Source: an uncultured Pelagibacteraceae bacterium (lineage in GTDB: Bacteria > Pseudomonadota > Alphaproteobacteria > Pelagibacterales > Pelagibacteraceae). From it: a DNA stretch of 64,000 nt. Shown here one piece after another: positions 31,106 through 40,269 of the stretch. Made by a program: the position numbers and the translations under genes. Within the stretch, counting starts at the first letter, position 1, and each line of letters begins with the position of its first letter. The stretch is from contig CACKIN010000001.1 in the NCBI GenBank assembly GCA_902600205.1, positions 62,001 through 126,000 of the forward strand, written 5' to 3'. The notes beneath the pieces were generated by a model that saw nothing but the letters and a program-made list of their open reading frames with translations, did not search any database and was not told the DNA's origin.

Positions 31106-32200
31106 ATTGTTAAAAATATATCTCTTCAAAACCAAAGGATTGGCCTGAAAGTCTATTTTTATTTTGCCAAAATTTTTAATTAGTATTAAATTAATTCTAT
31201 CAGAATTGTTCTTTTTATCACTTTTCATAAAATTTAAAATCATATTGGTATCCTTTTTTTTAAAAAAACTATTAATTTTTATTTTCATACCAATTCTATT
31301 TATATGATTAATGATAATATTTAATTTTTCTTTTGATAGCATTTTATTTTTATAACTAAATTCTGCTGCACTTTTAATACCTAAAATTACAGCTTCTCCA
31401 TGATTTAATTTTTGAGAAAAACCCAAAGTAGATTCATAGGCATGGGCAAATGTATGACCTAAATTTAACACTTTCCTAAAATCTTTTTCATCCACATCTT
31501 TTTCCACTACGATTTTTTTTAAATTACAAGCTTTTAAAATAGATCTTTCAATGAAAGGTGATTTTAATTTTAAAATTTTTTCTAAGTTTTTATCTAGATA
31601 TAAAAAATTTTTATAACTATCTATTATACTACTTTTTAATATTTCGGCGTATCCACAAATAATTTCTCTCTCAGGTAAAGAACTAAGAATATTTATATCA
31701 GATACAACTAAATCTGGTTGATAAAAACTACCAACTAGATTTTTTCCAAATTTATTATTTATTCCTGTTTTTCCACCTATTGATGAGTCTACTTGTGAAA
31801 GTAAAGTTGTTGGAATATTTATAAATTTTATTCCTCTTTTAAAAGTACTTGATGCAAATCCAACTATATCTCCAATTATTCCTCCACCAAAAGAAATAAC
31901 ACAATCTGATCTATTAAATCTTTTTTCAAACAAAACTTTGTGAATTTTTTCAATTGATTGATAATTTTTATTTTTTTCTGATGATATTAACTCTATTTTG
32001 AATATTTTTTTAGATTTGAGTTTCTTAAATAATGTTTTTTTAAACGCATATGGAATATTTTTATCAGCAACAATTAAGCATTTTTTGAATGTAATATTAC
32101 TATCACTTAAAATTTTATCTATTTTGTTTAATAAGTTTCTTCCAACTAGAATTGAGTAGTTTTTTGTATTTGTTTTTATTCTTATTTTATTTATTCTCAT
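31100..32200 (-). CDS. aroB: 3-Dehydroquinate synthase
   Basis: Second step of the shikimate pathway: cyclises DAHP to 3-dehydroquinate with NAD and a divalent metal. The 366-residue protein has FGGGIIGDIVGFASSTFKRG for NAD binding, PTTLLSQVDSSIGGKTGIN for the phosphate/active site, and the metal ligands in GYAEILKSS and NLGHTFAHAYE with HGEAVILG. It overlaps the upstream aroK by 14 bases, the common aroK-aroB pair. Confidence 0.96.
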   Translation of the reverse strand: MRINKIRIKTNTKNYSILVGRNLLNKIDKILSDSNITFKKCLIVADKNIPYAFKKTLFKKLKSKKIFKIELISSEKNKNYQSIEKIHKVLFEKRFNRSDCVISFGGGIIGDIVGFASSTFKRGIKFINIPTTLLSQVDSSIGGKTGINNKFGKNLVGSFYQPDLVVSDINILSSLPEREIICGYAEILKSSIIDSYKNFLYLDKNLEKILKLKSPFIERSILKACNLKKIVVEKDVDEKDFRKVLNLGHTFAHAYESTLGFSQKLNHGEAVILGIKSAAEFSYKNKMLSKEKLNIIINHINRIGMKIKINSFFKKKDTNMILNFMKSDKKNNSDRINLILIKNFGKIKIDFQANPLVLKRYIFNNL

Positions 32201-32699
32201 AAATATCTAATATCTTATTTATAATTTGAACTTTGTCTAATTTATCACAATTTATTTTATAGTTAGATAATTCGTAAATTTTTGATCTTTCTTTAATTAA
32301 ATTATTTATTTTATCTTTCGTGAGGTTTATCACTATTGGTCTTTTTTTACTTTTGTATATTCTTTTAATAATTGTTTCGTTTTTCCAATTAAGCCAAAAA
32401 GATAAACATTTTTTTTGACATAATTTTCTTATCGATGAATTGATAAACCCACCACCACCTAGAGAAATTATGTTATTTTGAGATTTAAGGTATTGTAAAG
32501 AAATTTTTTCTTCAATTTTTCTAAAATAACTTTCTCCATTTCTTTTAAAAATATCTGAAATAGATAATGACTCAGCTTCCTCAATCTTTTGATCAATATC
32601 AATAAAATCAATATTTAATTTCTTTGATAAAATTTTACCAATTGAGGATTTTCCAGATCCCATCATCCCAATTAATACAATGTTTTTTTTTGATTTCAT
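32187..32699 (-). CDS. aroK: Shikimate kinase
   Basis: Phosphorylates shikimate using ATP. The 170-residue protein has the P-loop GMMGSGKSSIGK at residues 11-22, the shikimate-binding DIDQKIE, the GGGGF stretch in IISLGGGGFINSS, and KRPIV in the lid region. Normal length. It heads the minus-strand aroK-aroB pair and is divergent from the small membrane protein at 32755. Confidence 0.96.
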   Translation of the reverse strand: MKSKKNIVLIGMMGSGKSSIGKILSKKLNIDFIDIDQKIEEAESLSISDIFKRNGESYFRKIEEKISLQYLKSQNNIISLGGGGFINSSIRKLCQKKCLSFWLNWKNETIIKRIYKSKKRPIVINLTKDKINNLIKERSKIYELSNYKINCDKLDKVQIINKILDIYENK

Positions 32700-32754
32700 G
32701 AGTTTCTATATTGAAAAAACACAAATATGTCTTATTTTGAAATTATTAAATTAT

Positions 32755-32937
32755 ATGCAATTTACAAAAAATACAAGTAAAGGCAAACTGTTAAGCTTGG
32801 GCTTTGTTTTGAAAATTTTAATTGCAATTTTTATAATTATATTTAGCTTTATTTTAATCAATCGGATCAATTTGCCTGCACCAGTTAAACAAATTGAGAA
32901 AATCTTACCAAATGAAAATTTTAAAACAATTAAGTAA
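32755..32937 (+). CDS. Small single-pass membrane protein, unknown function
   Basis: I do not recognise this gene. The ORF track starts at 32680, inside aroK on the other strand; the ATG at 32755 gives a sensible 60-residue protein, MQFTKNTSKGKLLSLGF, followed by one membrane helix (VLKILIAIFIIIFSFILI) and a short charged tail with NRINLPAPVKQIEKILP. That topology suggests an inner-membrane anchor with a short periplasmic tail. Its 3' end overlaps the next gene by 26 bases, so the two are probably co-translated and may work together. Confidence 0.6.
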   Translation: MQFTKNTSKGKLLSLGFVLKILIAIFIIIFSFILINRINLPAPVKQIEKILPNENFKTIK

Positions 32938-34648
32938 GATTTTAACTTTAACATTTTTTGTTTTATTAGTTCAATCTGCTAAGGCCCAGGAAATAAAAGA
33001 GATTTGGTCTGAGATAGAAAAAAAAGATATCTCCAATATTGAGTCAATAAAAAATGAGGATAGCACAATTGTTGTAAATCAACTTGAAGGCGTCAAAGTA
33101 AAACTTTCAGATGAAAATATTCTTGTAGATCAAAATTTAGATAATTCTAATAGTTTGTTGTCTGGATTATTTGACCCTGATGACAACGATTTGAAACTTG
33201 ATATGTGGTCAAAAACAGATGGAGCAGAAATTAAAAAGCAGCTTGAAAAAATACAGTCTAAAAATTTGTCCAGTTTTTCTGAGAGATTAATGGACGTAGC
33301 ATTATTAACAAACTCGTATATTCCAAATCAAAATTTTTCGCAGGATGAATTTGAAAGCTATACACTTGATCATCTAATTAAAAAAAAAGATTTTAATTTA
33401 GTTGAGCAATTCATAAAAAAAAATTCATCAATCAAAGATAAAGAAAGACTTATAAAACATATAGCTGATTATTATTTGTCATTAAACAGAATAGAAAATT
33501 CATGTTCAGCCATTAACAGTTTAAATTTAATAACAGAGGAATATTTATCGTATTATAAAATTTACTGTTTAATTATTCAGGATAAAAAAAATGAGGCTCA
33601 GTTGTTGTTTGATCTTAACTCCGAGATAGATAATTTGGATGATTTTTTCGTCAAAAAGTTTGAGGTATTAATGGGATACGAGGATAGTAATTATATTTTA
33701 TCTGATGAAAATATTCTCTATTTTCACTTATCTCACAAAACTGATAAAAAATTAATATATTATCCATCAGTAGAATCCAAAGAATTTATTTGGAAATATT
33801 TATCTAGCTCAAATTTACTTAAAAATTTAAATGATTTTAATCTTAGTGATATCGAACAGGTGAAGTTTGTAGAGAAAGCAACCAGTGAAGGTATTTTTGA
33901 AGAAAGAGATTTATTGAATTTGTACAAAAAATTTCAATTTGAGATTGATGACTTGATCAATTATGAGAAAGCATACAAAAATTTACCTGATTATGAAGGA
34001 AGAGCTCTACTATATCAGAGGTTTCTTCTTACAGATAATACAGAAAAAAAACTTTTATTGTTATCAAAATTGAATAAATCTTTTGAAAAATCAAATTTCA
34101 AAAAATCATTTGATGATGAGCTGTCTAAATTATTAAAAAAAATGAATGAAGATGAAATTTCTCCAAAATTCTCTTCTTTTTATAAAAATAACTTAGTAAC
34201 TGATGCAAACAAAAAAAATAAAATTAAGTTTAACGATGAAGTTTTTCATCAATCGAGAGTGTTAAATTATTTTTTGAATAAGCAAAGCTTACCTAAAACA
34301 CAAAAATTAACTGACAATTTGTTATCAAAGATAAAAAAAGATAAAAAATATTCTTTTGACTTTAAAGATATTGTATTGTTGCAATCACTAAAATCAGATG
34401 GAATTCAAATAGGTGAAATTGATGCACTGTCTCAATACATATCCGAATTAAATCCTGAATTTGATAAAATGATAGTTAATAATGAGTCAGGTATGATATT
34501 ATTAAAAGTAGTTGAAATTATTGGTGAAAAAGAGCTAGATGAACTAAATAATAGAACATTGAATCTAATAGTCGAAATTATGAATAGAGCAAAATTAATT
34601 AGTTTGAGAAATGAACTATTGTTGGAAATTCTACCGTTAAAAGTTTAA
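32912..34648 (+). CDS. Secreted helical protein of unknown function
   Basis: The start at 32912 (seventh codon of the track ORF) gives MKILKQLSKILTLTFFVLLVQSAKAQ, a good signal peptide with an AKA-Q cleavage site, so about 578 residues with a mature periplasmic part of about 552. The rest is acidic, leucine-rich and predicted helical, with short repeats such as IADYYLSLNRIENSCSAINSL and YKIYCLIIQDKKNEAQLLFDL that read like TPR-style helix pairs. No enzyme motif is seen. It overlaps the preceding membrane-protein gene and lies just before def. An envelope or scaffold role would be a guess. Confidence 0.7.
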   Translation: MKILKQLSKILTLTFFVLLVQSAKAQEIKEIWSEIEKKDISNIESIKNEDSTIVVNQLEGVKVKLSDENILVDQNLDNSNSLLSGLFDPDDNDLKLDMWSKTDGAEIKKQLEKIQSKNLSSFSERLMDVALLTNSYIPNQNFSQDEFESYTLDHLIKKKDFNLVEQFIKKNSSIKDKERLIKHIADYYLSLNRIENSCSAINSLNLITEEYLSYYKIYCLIIQDKKNEAQLLFDLNSEIDNLDDFFVKKFEVLMGYEDSNYILSDENILYFHLSHKTDKKLIYYPSVESKEFIWKYLSSSNLLKNLNDFNLSDIEQVKFVEKATSEGIFEERDLLNLYKKFQFEIDDLINYEKAYKNLPDYEGRALLYQRFLLTDNTEKKLLLLSKLNKSFEKSNFKKSFDDELSKLLKKMNEDEISPKFSSFYKNNLVTDANKKNKIKFNDEVFHQSRVLNYFLNKQSLPKTQKLTDNLLSKIKKDKKYSFDFKDIVLLQSLKSDGIQIGEIDALSQYISELNPEFDKMIVNNESGMILLKVVEIIGEKELDELNNRTLNLIVEIMNRAKLISLRNELLLEILPLKV

Positions 34649-34663
34649 AATACCTCATTAATC

Positions 34664-35185
34664 ATGACAATAAAAACCATTATAACAGAACCAAACGAGA
34701 TTTTAAGACAAGTTTCAAAACCAGTAGCAAATGTGGGCAATGATGAAAGAAAGCTAATGGATGATATGTTGGAAACAATGTATGCAGCTAATGGTATTGG
34801 TTTGGCAGCAATTCAAATAGGAATTCCTAAAAGAATTATAGTTATGGATATTTTAAAAGATGGAAAGAAAAATCCAATGTTTTTTGTTAATCCAATAATA
34901 AAAAATAAAGACAAAGAAAAAACAACATATGAGGAAGGATGTTTGTCAGTTCCTAATTATTTTGCTGAAGTTGATAGACCAAAATATTGTGAGGTAGAAT
35001 ATTTAGATTATAATGGGGAAAATAAAATTTTAAATGCTTATGGACTTCTTGCAACTTGTATACAACATGAAATGGATCATCTTGAAGGAATACTTTTCAT
35101 AGATTATTTATCTAAATTAAAAAAAACAATGATTGTCAAAAAATTATCAAAGAAAAAAAGTAATCCTGATCGTATTATTGTTTAA
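34664..35185 (+). CDS. def: Peptide deformylase
   Basis: Removes the formyl group from the N-terminal Met of new proteins. The 173-residue metalloenzyme shows all three motifs: GIGLAAIQIG (usual GxGLAAPQ, with Pro replaced by Ile), EEGCLSVP with the metal Cys, and QHEMDHLEG with two metal His and the catalytic Glu. Its TAA overlaps the fmt ATG by one base, giving the expected def-fmt pair of formylation and deformylation. Confidence 0.97.
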   Translation: MTIKTIITEPNEILRQVSKPVANVGNDERKLMDDMLETMYAANGIGLAAIQIGIPKRIIVMDILKDGKKNPMFFVNPIIKNKDKEKTTYEEGCLSVPNYFAEVDRPKYCEVEYLDYNGENKILNAYGLLATCIQHEMDHLEGILFIDYLSKLKKTMIVKKLSKKKSNPDRIIV

Positions 35186-36105
35186 TGAGCAAAAAAATTG
35201 CTTTTATGGGTACACCCAATATTTCGGGTCAAATATTGAAATCACTGTACCAAAATGGTTTTAATATTGAAATTGTATATACCCAACCACCTGTCCCATC
35301 AAATAGGGGACATAAACTAAATAAATCTCCTGTTCATATCATGGCTGAAATATTGAATATTCCAGTTAGAACTCCAGTAAAATTAGATAATATTGAGGAA
35401 AAAAAATTTCTCAAAAGTAAAAATATTGATTTAGGTATTGTTGTTGCGTACGGCCAAATTCTTAAAAAAGATATCTTAGCACTGCCAAAATTTGGATGGA
35501 TAAACATTCATTATTCACTTCTACCAAAATTGCGAGGTGCAGCTCCAATCCAAAGATCCATTATGAATAATGAGAATTTAACAGGAATTTCAATTATGAA
35601 GATGGATGAGGGTTTAGACACAGGTCCAGTTTGCAATCAATACCCAATAAACATATTAGATAACGAAAATAGTGAGGATTTGTCTAAAAGATTGAGTAAT
35701 TTGGCTTCTGAAAAGATTTTAGAAAATATTGACAATATTTTAGAAAATAGAGCTGTATTTAAAGATCAAGATCATAGTAAATCTTCATATGCAAAAAAAA
35801 TCAAAAAAGAAGAAGGAAAAATAATTTGGCAAGAAAATAATAAAAAGATTATAGGAAAAATAAATGGCTTATATCCTAGTCCAGGTGGATGGTTTGAGTT
35901 TCAAGGAGAGAGATATAAAATTCATAAAGCTGAATTATCAATTAACACTGGAAAATCAGGTTACGTTTTGTCGGATAATTTAGAAATTGGTTGTGGTGAA
36001 AATTCTATTAAAATTATTGAAATTCAAAGACAAGGAAAAAAAGTCCAAAAAACTGGGGAGTTTTTGCTCGGTAGTCAAATTAAGAAGGGTACCAATTTGA
36101 ATTAG
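35185..36105 (+). CDS. fmt: Methionyl-tRNA formyltransferase
   Basis: Formylates initiator Met-tRNA using 10-formyltetrahydrofolate. The 306-residue product has the catalytic core with IAFMGTPNISGQIL, NIHYSLLPKLRGAAPIQ (Asn, His) and MDEGLDTGPV (Asp), followed by a C-terminal OB-like tRNA-binding domain that starts around NGLYPSPGGWFEF. It starts within the def stop and is followed by truA after 2 bases. Confidence 0.97.
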   Translation: MSKKIAFMGTPNISGQILKSLYQNGFNIEIVYTQPPVPSNRGHKLNKSPVHIMAEILNIPVRTPVKLDNIEEKKFLKSKNIDLGIVVAYGQILKKDILALPKFGWINIHYSLLPKLRGAAPIQRSIMNNENLTGISIMKMDEGLDTGPVCNQYPINILDNENSEDLSKRLSNLASEKILENIDNILENRAVFKDQDHSKSSYAKKIKKEEGKIIWQENNKKIIGKINGLYPSPGGWFEFQGERYKIHKAELSINTGKSGYVLSDNLEIGCGENSIKIIEIQRQGKKVQKTGEFLLGSQIKKGTNLN

Positions 36106-36107
36106 AT

Positions 36108-36848
36108 ATGTTTCGTTATCAAATTTTAATTGAGTATGTCGGTAGCTCTTTTATAGGATGGCAAGTTCAAAAAAAAGGTAAAACCATTCAAGGATTAATT
36201 CAAAAAAAGATTTCAAAACTTCTAGATGAAAAAATAATTGTTACTGGTTCTGGAAGAACAGACGCTGGTGTTCATGCTATTGAACAATCTGCACATTTCG
36301 ATTGTAGGAATAAAATTAAAAATTTAAAAAAGTTTTTATATTCTATTAATTATTTTCTAAATAAAAATGAAGTAGCTATTTTGAAAATTAAAAAACAAAG
36401 TTTAAATTTTCACGCACGCTTTTCAGCAAAAGAAAGAGTGTATAAGTATATTATTTATAATCAATCAACCAAGCCTATTATTCAAAATAATCGAGGATGG
36501 TTTATTATAAAAAAACTTGATTTTGAAAGTATGAAAATGGCAGCAAAAAAATTAATTGGAACTCATGATTTTTCATCATTTAGAGCTTCAGGATGTAATT
36601 CGAAAAGTCCTATTAAATTAATGAAATTGGTAAAAATAAAAAAATTAAAAAGTAAAATTGAATTGGAATTTAGATCACAATCATTCTTAAAACAGCAAGT
36701 AAGGTCGATGGTAGGTTGTTTAAAATTTATAGGAGAAAAAAAATGGTCTATTAAAAAATTTGTGAATGTTATAAAGTCAAAGGATCGAAAACTATGTGCG
36801 CCTCCTGCACCTGCTGAGGGATTGTATTTAGTAAAAGTTAAATACTAA
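36108..36848 (+). CDS. truA: tRNA pseudouridine synthase A
   Basis: Makes pseudouridine at positions 38-40 of tRNA anticodon arms. The 246-residue protein has YVGSSFIGWQVQ near the start, catalytic Asp in TGSGRTDAGVHA (about residues 47-58), RVYKYIIYN and FLKQQVRSMVGCLKFIGEKK in the C-terminal half. It closes the def-fmt-truA run and overlaps the convergent SET-domain gene by 11 bases. Confidence 0.97.
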   Translation: MFRYQILIEYVGSSFIGWQVQKKGKTIQGLIQKKISKLLDEKIIVTGSGRTDAGVHAIEQSAHFDCRNKIKNLKKFLYSINYFLNKNEVAILKIKKQSLNFHARFSAKERVYKYIIYNQSTKPIIQNNRGWFIIKKLDFESMKMAAKKLIGTHDFSSFRASGCNSKSPIKLMKLVKIKKLKSKIELEFRSQSFLKQQVRSMVGCLKFIGEKKWSIKKFVNVIKSKDRKLCAPPAPAEGLYLVKVKY

Positions 36849-37317
36849 TTTTTTTATTACTCATTGCGAATTTTTTGTTAATTCTCCACCTAGACTCTGC
36901 TCTTACAATATAGCCACAACAATTTTTTGATTTACATTTACAAGGAAATTGCTTGTAATCTTTATCATAGCCAAAACCATAGTCACAAGTTAGTTCTTCT
37001 CCTTTTCTTATATTTTTTATTGCCTTAACCCATATCTTAAGTCCTTTACCATCATAATCGCAGTTATTTTCACAAGAGTGATTTATTAGTCCGGCTGTAT
37101 TCCATGGAAAGTCTCCATCAAGATCATATTTTTTATTAACAGTAAATAAGTATATTGGTTTGCTATTATCGTATTTATCGGACTCTTCTGTCTGTTTTTT
37201 TGTAATTAATTTTCCTATATAATCTATTATCTTCTCACCCTCTTTTATATCTCGTGTAGCGTAAAGTCCTTTACCTTTTTTATCGATATCTGACTTTTTA
37301 ATTTTGTATGGTTTCAT
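36838..37317 (-). CDS. SET-domain protein lysine methyltransferase
   Basis: A 159-residue stand-alone SET domain, the fold that transfers methyl groups from SAM to protein lysines. Seen: GKGLYATRDIKEGEKIIDYIG at the N-terminus, the SAM-binding pseudoknot INHSCENNC (about 78-86), KGEELTCDYGFGY with the active-site Tyr (Y113; the preceding aromatic is Cys), and a C-terminal post-SET zinc motif CKCKSKNCCG. All core parts are present, so an active enzyme is likely. Its substrate is unknown; bacteria have no nucleosomes. It is the last gene of the long minus-strand run, 31 bases after the deacetylase-like gene. Confidence 0.85.
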   Translation of the reverse strand: MKPYKIKKSDIDKKGKGLYATRDIKEGEKIIDYIGKLITKKQTEESDKYDNSKPIYLFTVNKKYDLDGDFPWNTAGLINHSCENNCDYDGKGLKIWVKAIKNIRKGEELTCDYGFGYDKDYKQFPCKCKSKNCCGYIVRAESRWRINKKFAMSNKKISI

Positions 37318-37348
37318 ATTTCTTTACTTATTATTTAGAAAAAATTTA

Positions 37349-38278
37349 TCAATTAAATTCTATTAATGCATCAACATGTCGTTTAGTACTGTTTTGTAGT
37401 GCTCTTAAATCGTAGCCACCTTCAAGAATTGAAACTACTCTCCCTTTACAAAAAGACTTTGAATACTCTAATGTTCTTTTAGTAATTTTGTAAAAATCTT
37501 CTGAACTTAGCATAAGTTGTGCTAAAGGATCGTCAATATGCGCATCAAAACCGGCAGAAAACAATAGAAATTCTGGTTTAAATGTCTTTAATTTATTTAA
37601 AACGATTTCGTAGGCATTTAAATATTCTTCAGAGGTCGTCCCAGCTTTTAATGGAATATTTAACACATTATCAAAATTTCCCTTTTCTTTTTCCGACCCT
37701 GAACCTGGGTAGTATGGATATTGGTGAGTTGAAATATATAAAACTTTTTCGTTATCGTAGAAAATATCTTGTGTTCCATTACCATGGTGAACATCGAAAT
37801 CAACTATAGCAATTTTGTCGTATTTATATTTTTCAATTAAATAGTTAGCACCAACAGCTACATTATTGTAAATACAAAATCCCATAGCCTTATTTTTTTC
37901 AGCATGATGACCAGGTGGTCTGACAGCACAAAATGCATTATTAAATTCTTTGTTTTCTACTCCATCTATTGCTGAAATTATTGAGCCCACTGCATCTTTT
38001 GTTGCATCTTTACTTCCAGGAGAAATGATTGTATCTCCGTCTAAAAATACTAAACCTTTTTTAGGAAATGACTTTTCTACTTGATTAACATAATCCTCAG
38101 AATGAGTTTTATTGATAAGGGATAAATTAAATTTTGCTGGTTTTTTCCATATAAGATTTTTGTCATCTATTTTTTTAAAATTCTCAATTACCGCAGTAAC
38201 CCTATCAATTTTTTCTGGATGACCATCTCCAGTATCATGATTTTTATAGGTATCTGATATTATAAGGCCAGTCTTCAC
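37349..38278 (-). CDS. Histone deacetylase-family amidohydrolase
   Basis: A zinc amidohydrolase of the class II HDAC/AcuC/acetylpolyamine hydrolase family. The 309-residue protein has GHPEKIDRV, RPPGHHAEKNKAMGFCIYNNVAV with the His124-His125 dyad, VDFDVHHGNGTQ (zinc Asp and His), LLFSAGFDAHIDDPL (zinc Asp) and the end motif EGGYD. In bacteria such enzymes deacetylate polyamines, acetoin-related targets or proteins; the substrate here is unknown. Its start overlaps the dapE stop by 4 bases, so it belongs to the dapD-dapE transcript, with the SET gene following. Confidence 0.92.
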   Translation of the reverse strand: MKTGLIISDTYKNHDTGDGHPEKIDRVTAVIENFKKIDDKNLIWKKPAKFNLSLINKTHSEDYVNQVEKSFPKKGLVFLDGDTIISPGSKDATKDAVGSIISAIDGVENKEFNNAFCAVRPPGHHAEKNKAMGFCIYNNVAVGANYLIEKYKYDKIAIVDFDVHHGNGTQDIFYDNEKVLYISTHQYPYYPGSGSEKEKGNFDNVLNIPLKAGTTSEEYLNAYEIVLNKLKTFKPEFLLFSAGFDAHIDDPLAQLMLSSEDFYKITKRTLEYSKSFCKGRVVSILEGGYDLRALQNSTKRHVDALIEFN

Positions 38279-39432
38279 TTAAAATAATGTTTTAAAATAT
38301 TTAAATATATTAAGCTTAATTTTTTCAAATCAGTCAATGAAACTGCTTCATCAACTTTATGCATTGTTTTTCCAACTAAGCCAAATTCTAAACATGGAGC
38401 AATTTTTCTTATAAATCTAGCATCTGAGGTGCCCCCAGTTGTTGACAGTTTTGGTTTTATTTTGGTTATTTCTTTTATAATTTTTTGTATCATAAAAGTC
38501 GTATGATTTGGCTTTGTGAGAAAAGCTTCTCCCGAAACAGCATAATCAATTTTATATTTGGATTTAGTTTTATTGCAGATTTTTTTCAAAATCTTTTCGA
38601 TCTTATTTTTGATTGAATTTGAAGTATGCTTATTATTAAATCTTATATTAAATGTTGCATAAGCAATTCCAGGAATAACATTATCAGCGGTATTATGTAT
38701 ATTAATCTTTGTGATTTCCAGGTTTGTAGGCTGAAAATCTTTTGTACCTTTATCAAATTTTATATCTTTAAGTTCCTTTAGTATTTTTACAATGGTTGTA
38801 GAAGGGTTGTTTGCTCTATGAGGATAAGCTACATGCCCTTGTATACCGGTAATTGTTAATCGTCCAGTCACGCTACCTCTTCGCCCAATTTTTATCATTT
38901 CTCCCAATTTATTTGGATTTGTTGGCTCTCCAACTAAGCAGAAATTTATTTTTTCTTTTCTCTTTTTTAAGTAATCAACAACTTTTTTAGTTCCATTAAT
39001 AGCAACACCTTCCTCGTCTCCTGTAATCAAAAGACTTACAGATCCCTTAAACCCTCTATTTTTCTGAGTAAAAATACTAACAGCAGACACAAATGCAGCA
39101 ATTGAGCTTTTCATATCATTTGCTCCTCTACCAATTAAATGACCTTTCTTAATTGATGGTTTAAATGGGTTTACCGTCCAATCATTTAAATTTCCAGCAG
39201 GGACAACATCTAGATGTCCTGCATAACAAAAATTAGGACCTTTATTTCCCAATCTTGCATATAGGTTTTTTACTGGTTCACTTCCTTTTTCTTTAAACTC
39301 AAGAATTTTAGTTTTAAACCCAAGTTTTTTTAGCTTCCTTTCCAGAAATTTCATAACTCCTGCATCTTTAGGAGTTACAGTTGGAAATCTAATTAGCTCC
39401 TTTGCTAATTGTAATTCATTTATAATTGCCAT
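38275..39432 (-). CDS. dapE: Succinyl-diaminopimelate desuccinylase
   Basis: M20 zinc peptidase-fold enzyme releasing succinate to form LL-diaminopimelate for lysine and peptidoglycan. The 385-residue protein has CYAGHLDVVPAG (zinc His, Asp), LIGRGANDMKS (zinc Asp), ITGDEEG (catalytic and zinc Glu), LVGEPTNPNKLG and AYPHRANNP, plus TTGGTSDARF near the end. It lies 5 bases after dapD, the preceding step but one in the same pathway. Confidence 0.96.
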   Translation of the reverse strand: MAIINELQLAKELIRFPTVTPKDAGVMKFLERKLKKLGFKTKILEFKEKGSEPVKNLYARLGNKGPNFCYAGHLDVVPAGNLNDWTVNPFKPSIKKGHLIGRGANDMKSSIAAFVSAVSIFTQKNRGFKGSVSLLITGDEEGVAINGTKKVVDYLKKRKEKINFCLVGEPTNPNKLGEMIKIGRRGSVTGRLTITGIQGHVAYPHRANNPSTTIVKILKELKDIKFDKGTKDFQPTNLEITKINIHNTADNVIPGIAYATFNIRFNNKHTSNSIKNKIEKILKKICNKTKSKYKIDYAVSGEAFLTKPNHTTFMIQKIIKEITKIKPKLSTTGGTSDARFIRKIAPCLEFGLVGKTMHKVDEAVSLTDLKKLSLIYLNILKHYFK

Positions 39433-39437
39433 TTAAA

Positions 39438-40265
39438 TTATTCTCTCAAGAGATCGTTAATAGAAGTTTTTGATCTGGTTTTCTCATCAACTTGTTTAAT
39501 TATTACTGCACAATACAGAGAGGGCGCAGATGAATTATTTTTATCTGGAAGTGAACCTGGAACCACAACTGAATAAGGAGGAATTTTTCCGTAAGTAATT
39601 TCACCAGTTTTTCTATTAATAATTTTTGTAGATTGTCCAATGTACATTCCCATACTTAGAACAGATCCTTCTCCTACAATTACACCCTCTACAACTTCAG
39701 ACATTGCACCCAAAAAAACATTATCTTCTATAATTGTTGGAAGTGCTTGTGCAGGTTCTAATACACCACCCACACCTGATCCTGCAGAGATATGACAATT
39801 TTTTCCTATTTGGCTGCAGCTTCCTGCTCTTGCAAATGTATCAATCATTGTACCCTCATCAATATATGCGCCGATATTGACGTAGCATGGCATTAAAACT
39901 GCATTTTTGCCTACAAAACTTCCTTTCCTTACTGGAGAGTTAGGTACCATTCTAAAACCAGCTTTTTCATGATCTTCTTTTGTCCATCCTGCTGTTTTTC
40001 CTTTAAGTAAATGCGATTTATCATACCAACTACTGTAAGGACCATTTAAATTTTCCATAGGATACAATCTAAAACTCAACATGATTGCTTTTTTTAAATA
40101 TTGATGAGTTACCCACACACCATTTATTTTCTCAGCCACCCTCGATTTACCACTATCTAAATCATCGATAACTTGATTTATTGTATCTTTAAGAGACTGT
40201 TCAGATGACGGGTTTACTTGATCTCTATTTTCCCAAGCATCATTTATAATATTTTCTATACTCAT
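39438..40265 (-). CDS. dapD: Tetrahydrodipicolinate N-succinyltransferase
   Basis: Transfers succinate from succinyl-CoA to tetrahydrodipicolinate in lysine/DAP synthesis. The 275-residue trimer-forming protein has a helical N-domain, then a left-handed beta-helix of hexapeptide repeats ([55 protein letters not shown]). Normal length. It is encoded between a HAD hydrolase and dapE with gaps of 4-5 bases. Confidence 0.97.
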   Translation of the reverse strand: MSIENIINDAWENRDQVNPSSEQSLKDTINQVIDDLDSGKSRVAEKINGVWVTHQYLKKAIMLSFRLYPMENLNGPYSSWYDKSHLLKGKTAGWTKEDHEKAGFRMVPNSPVRKGSFVGKNAVLMPCYVNIGAYIDEGTMIDTFARAGSCSQIGKNCHISAGSGVGGVLEPAQALPTIIEDNVFLGAMSEVVEGVIVGEGSVLSMGMYIGQSTKIINRKTGEITYGKIPPYSVVVPGSLPDKNNSSAPSLYCAVIIKQVDEKTRSKTSINDLLRE

Positions 40266-40269
40266 AATT

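Noticed and set aside
32680-32754. Upstream start of the small membrane-protein ORF
   Set aside because: Would begin inside aroK on the other strand and add a segment unlike the rest; the ATG at 32755 is more plausible.
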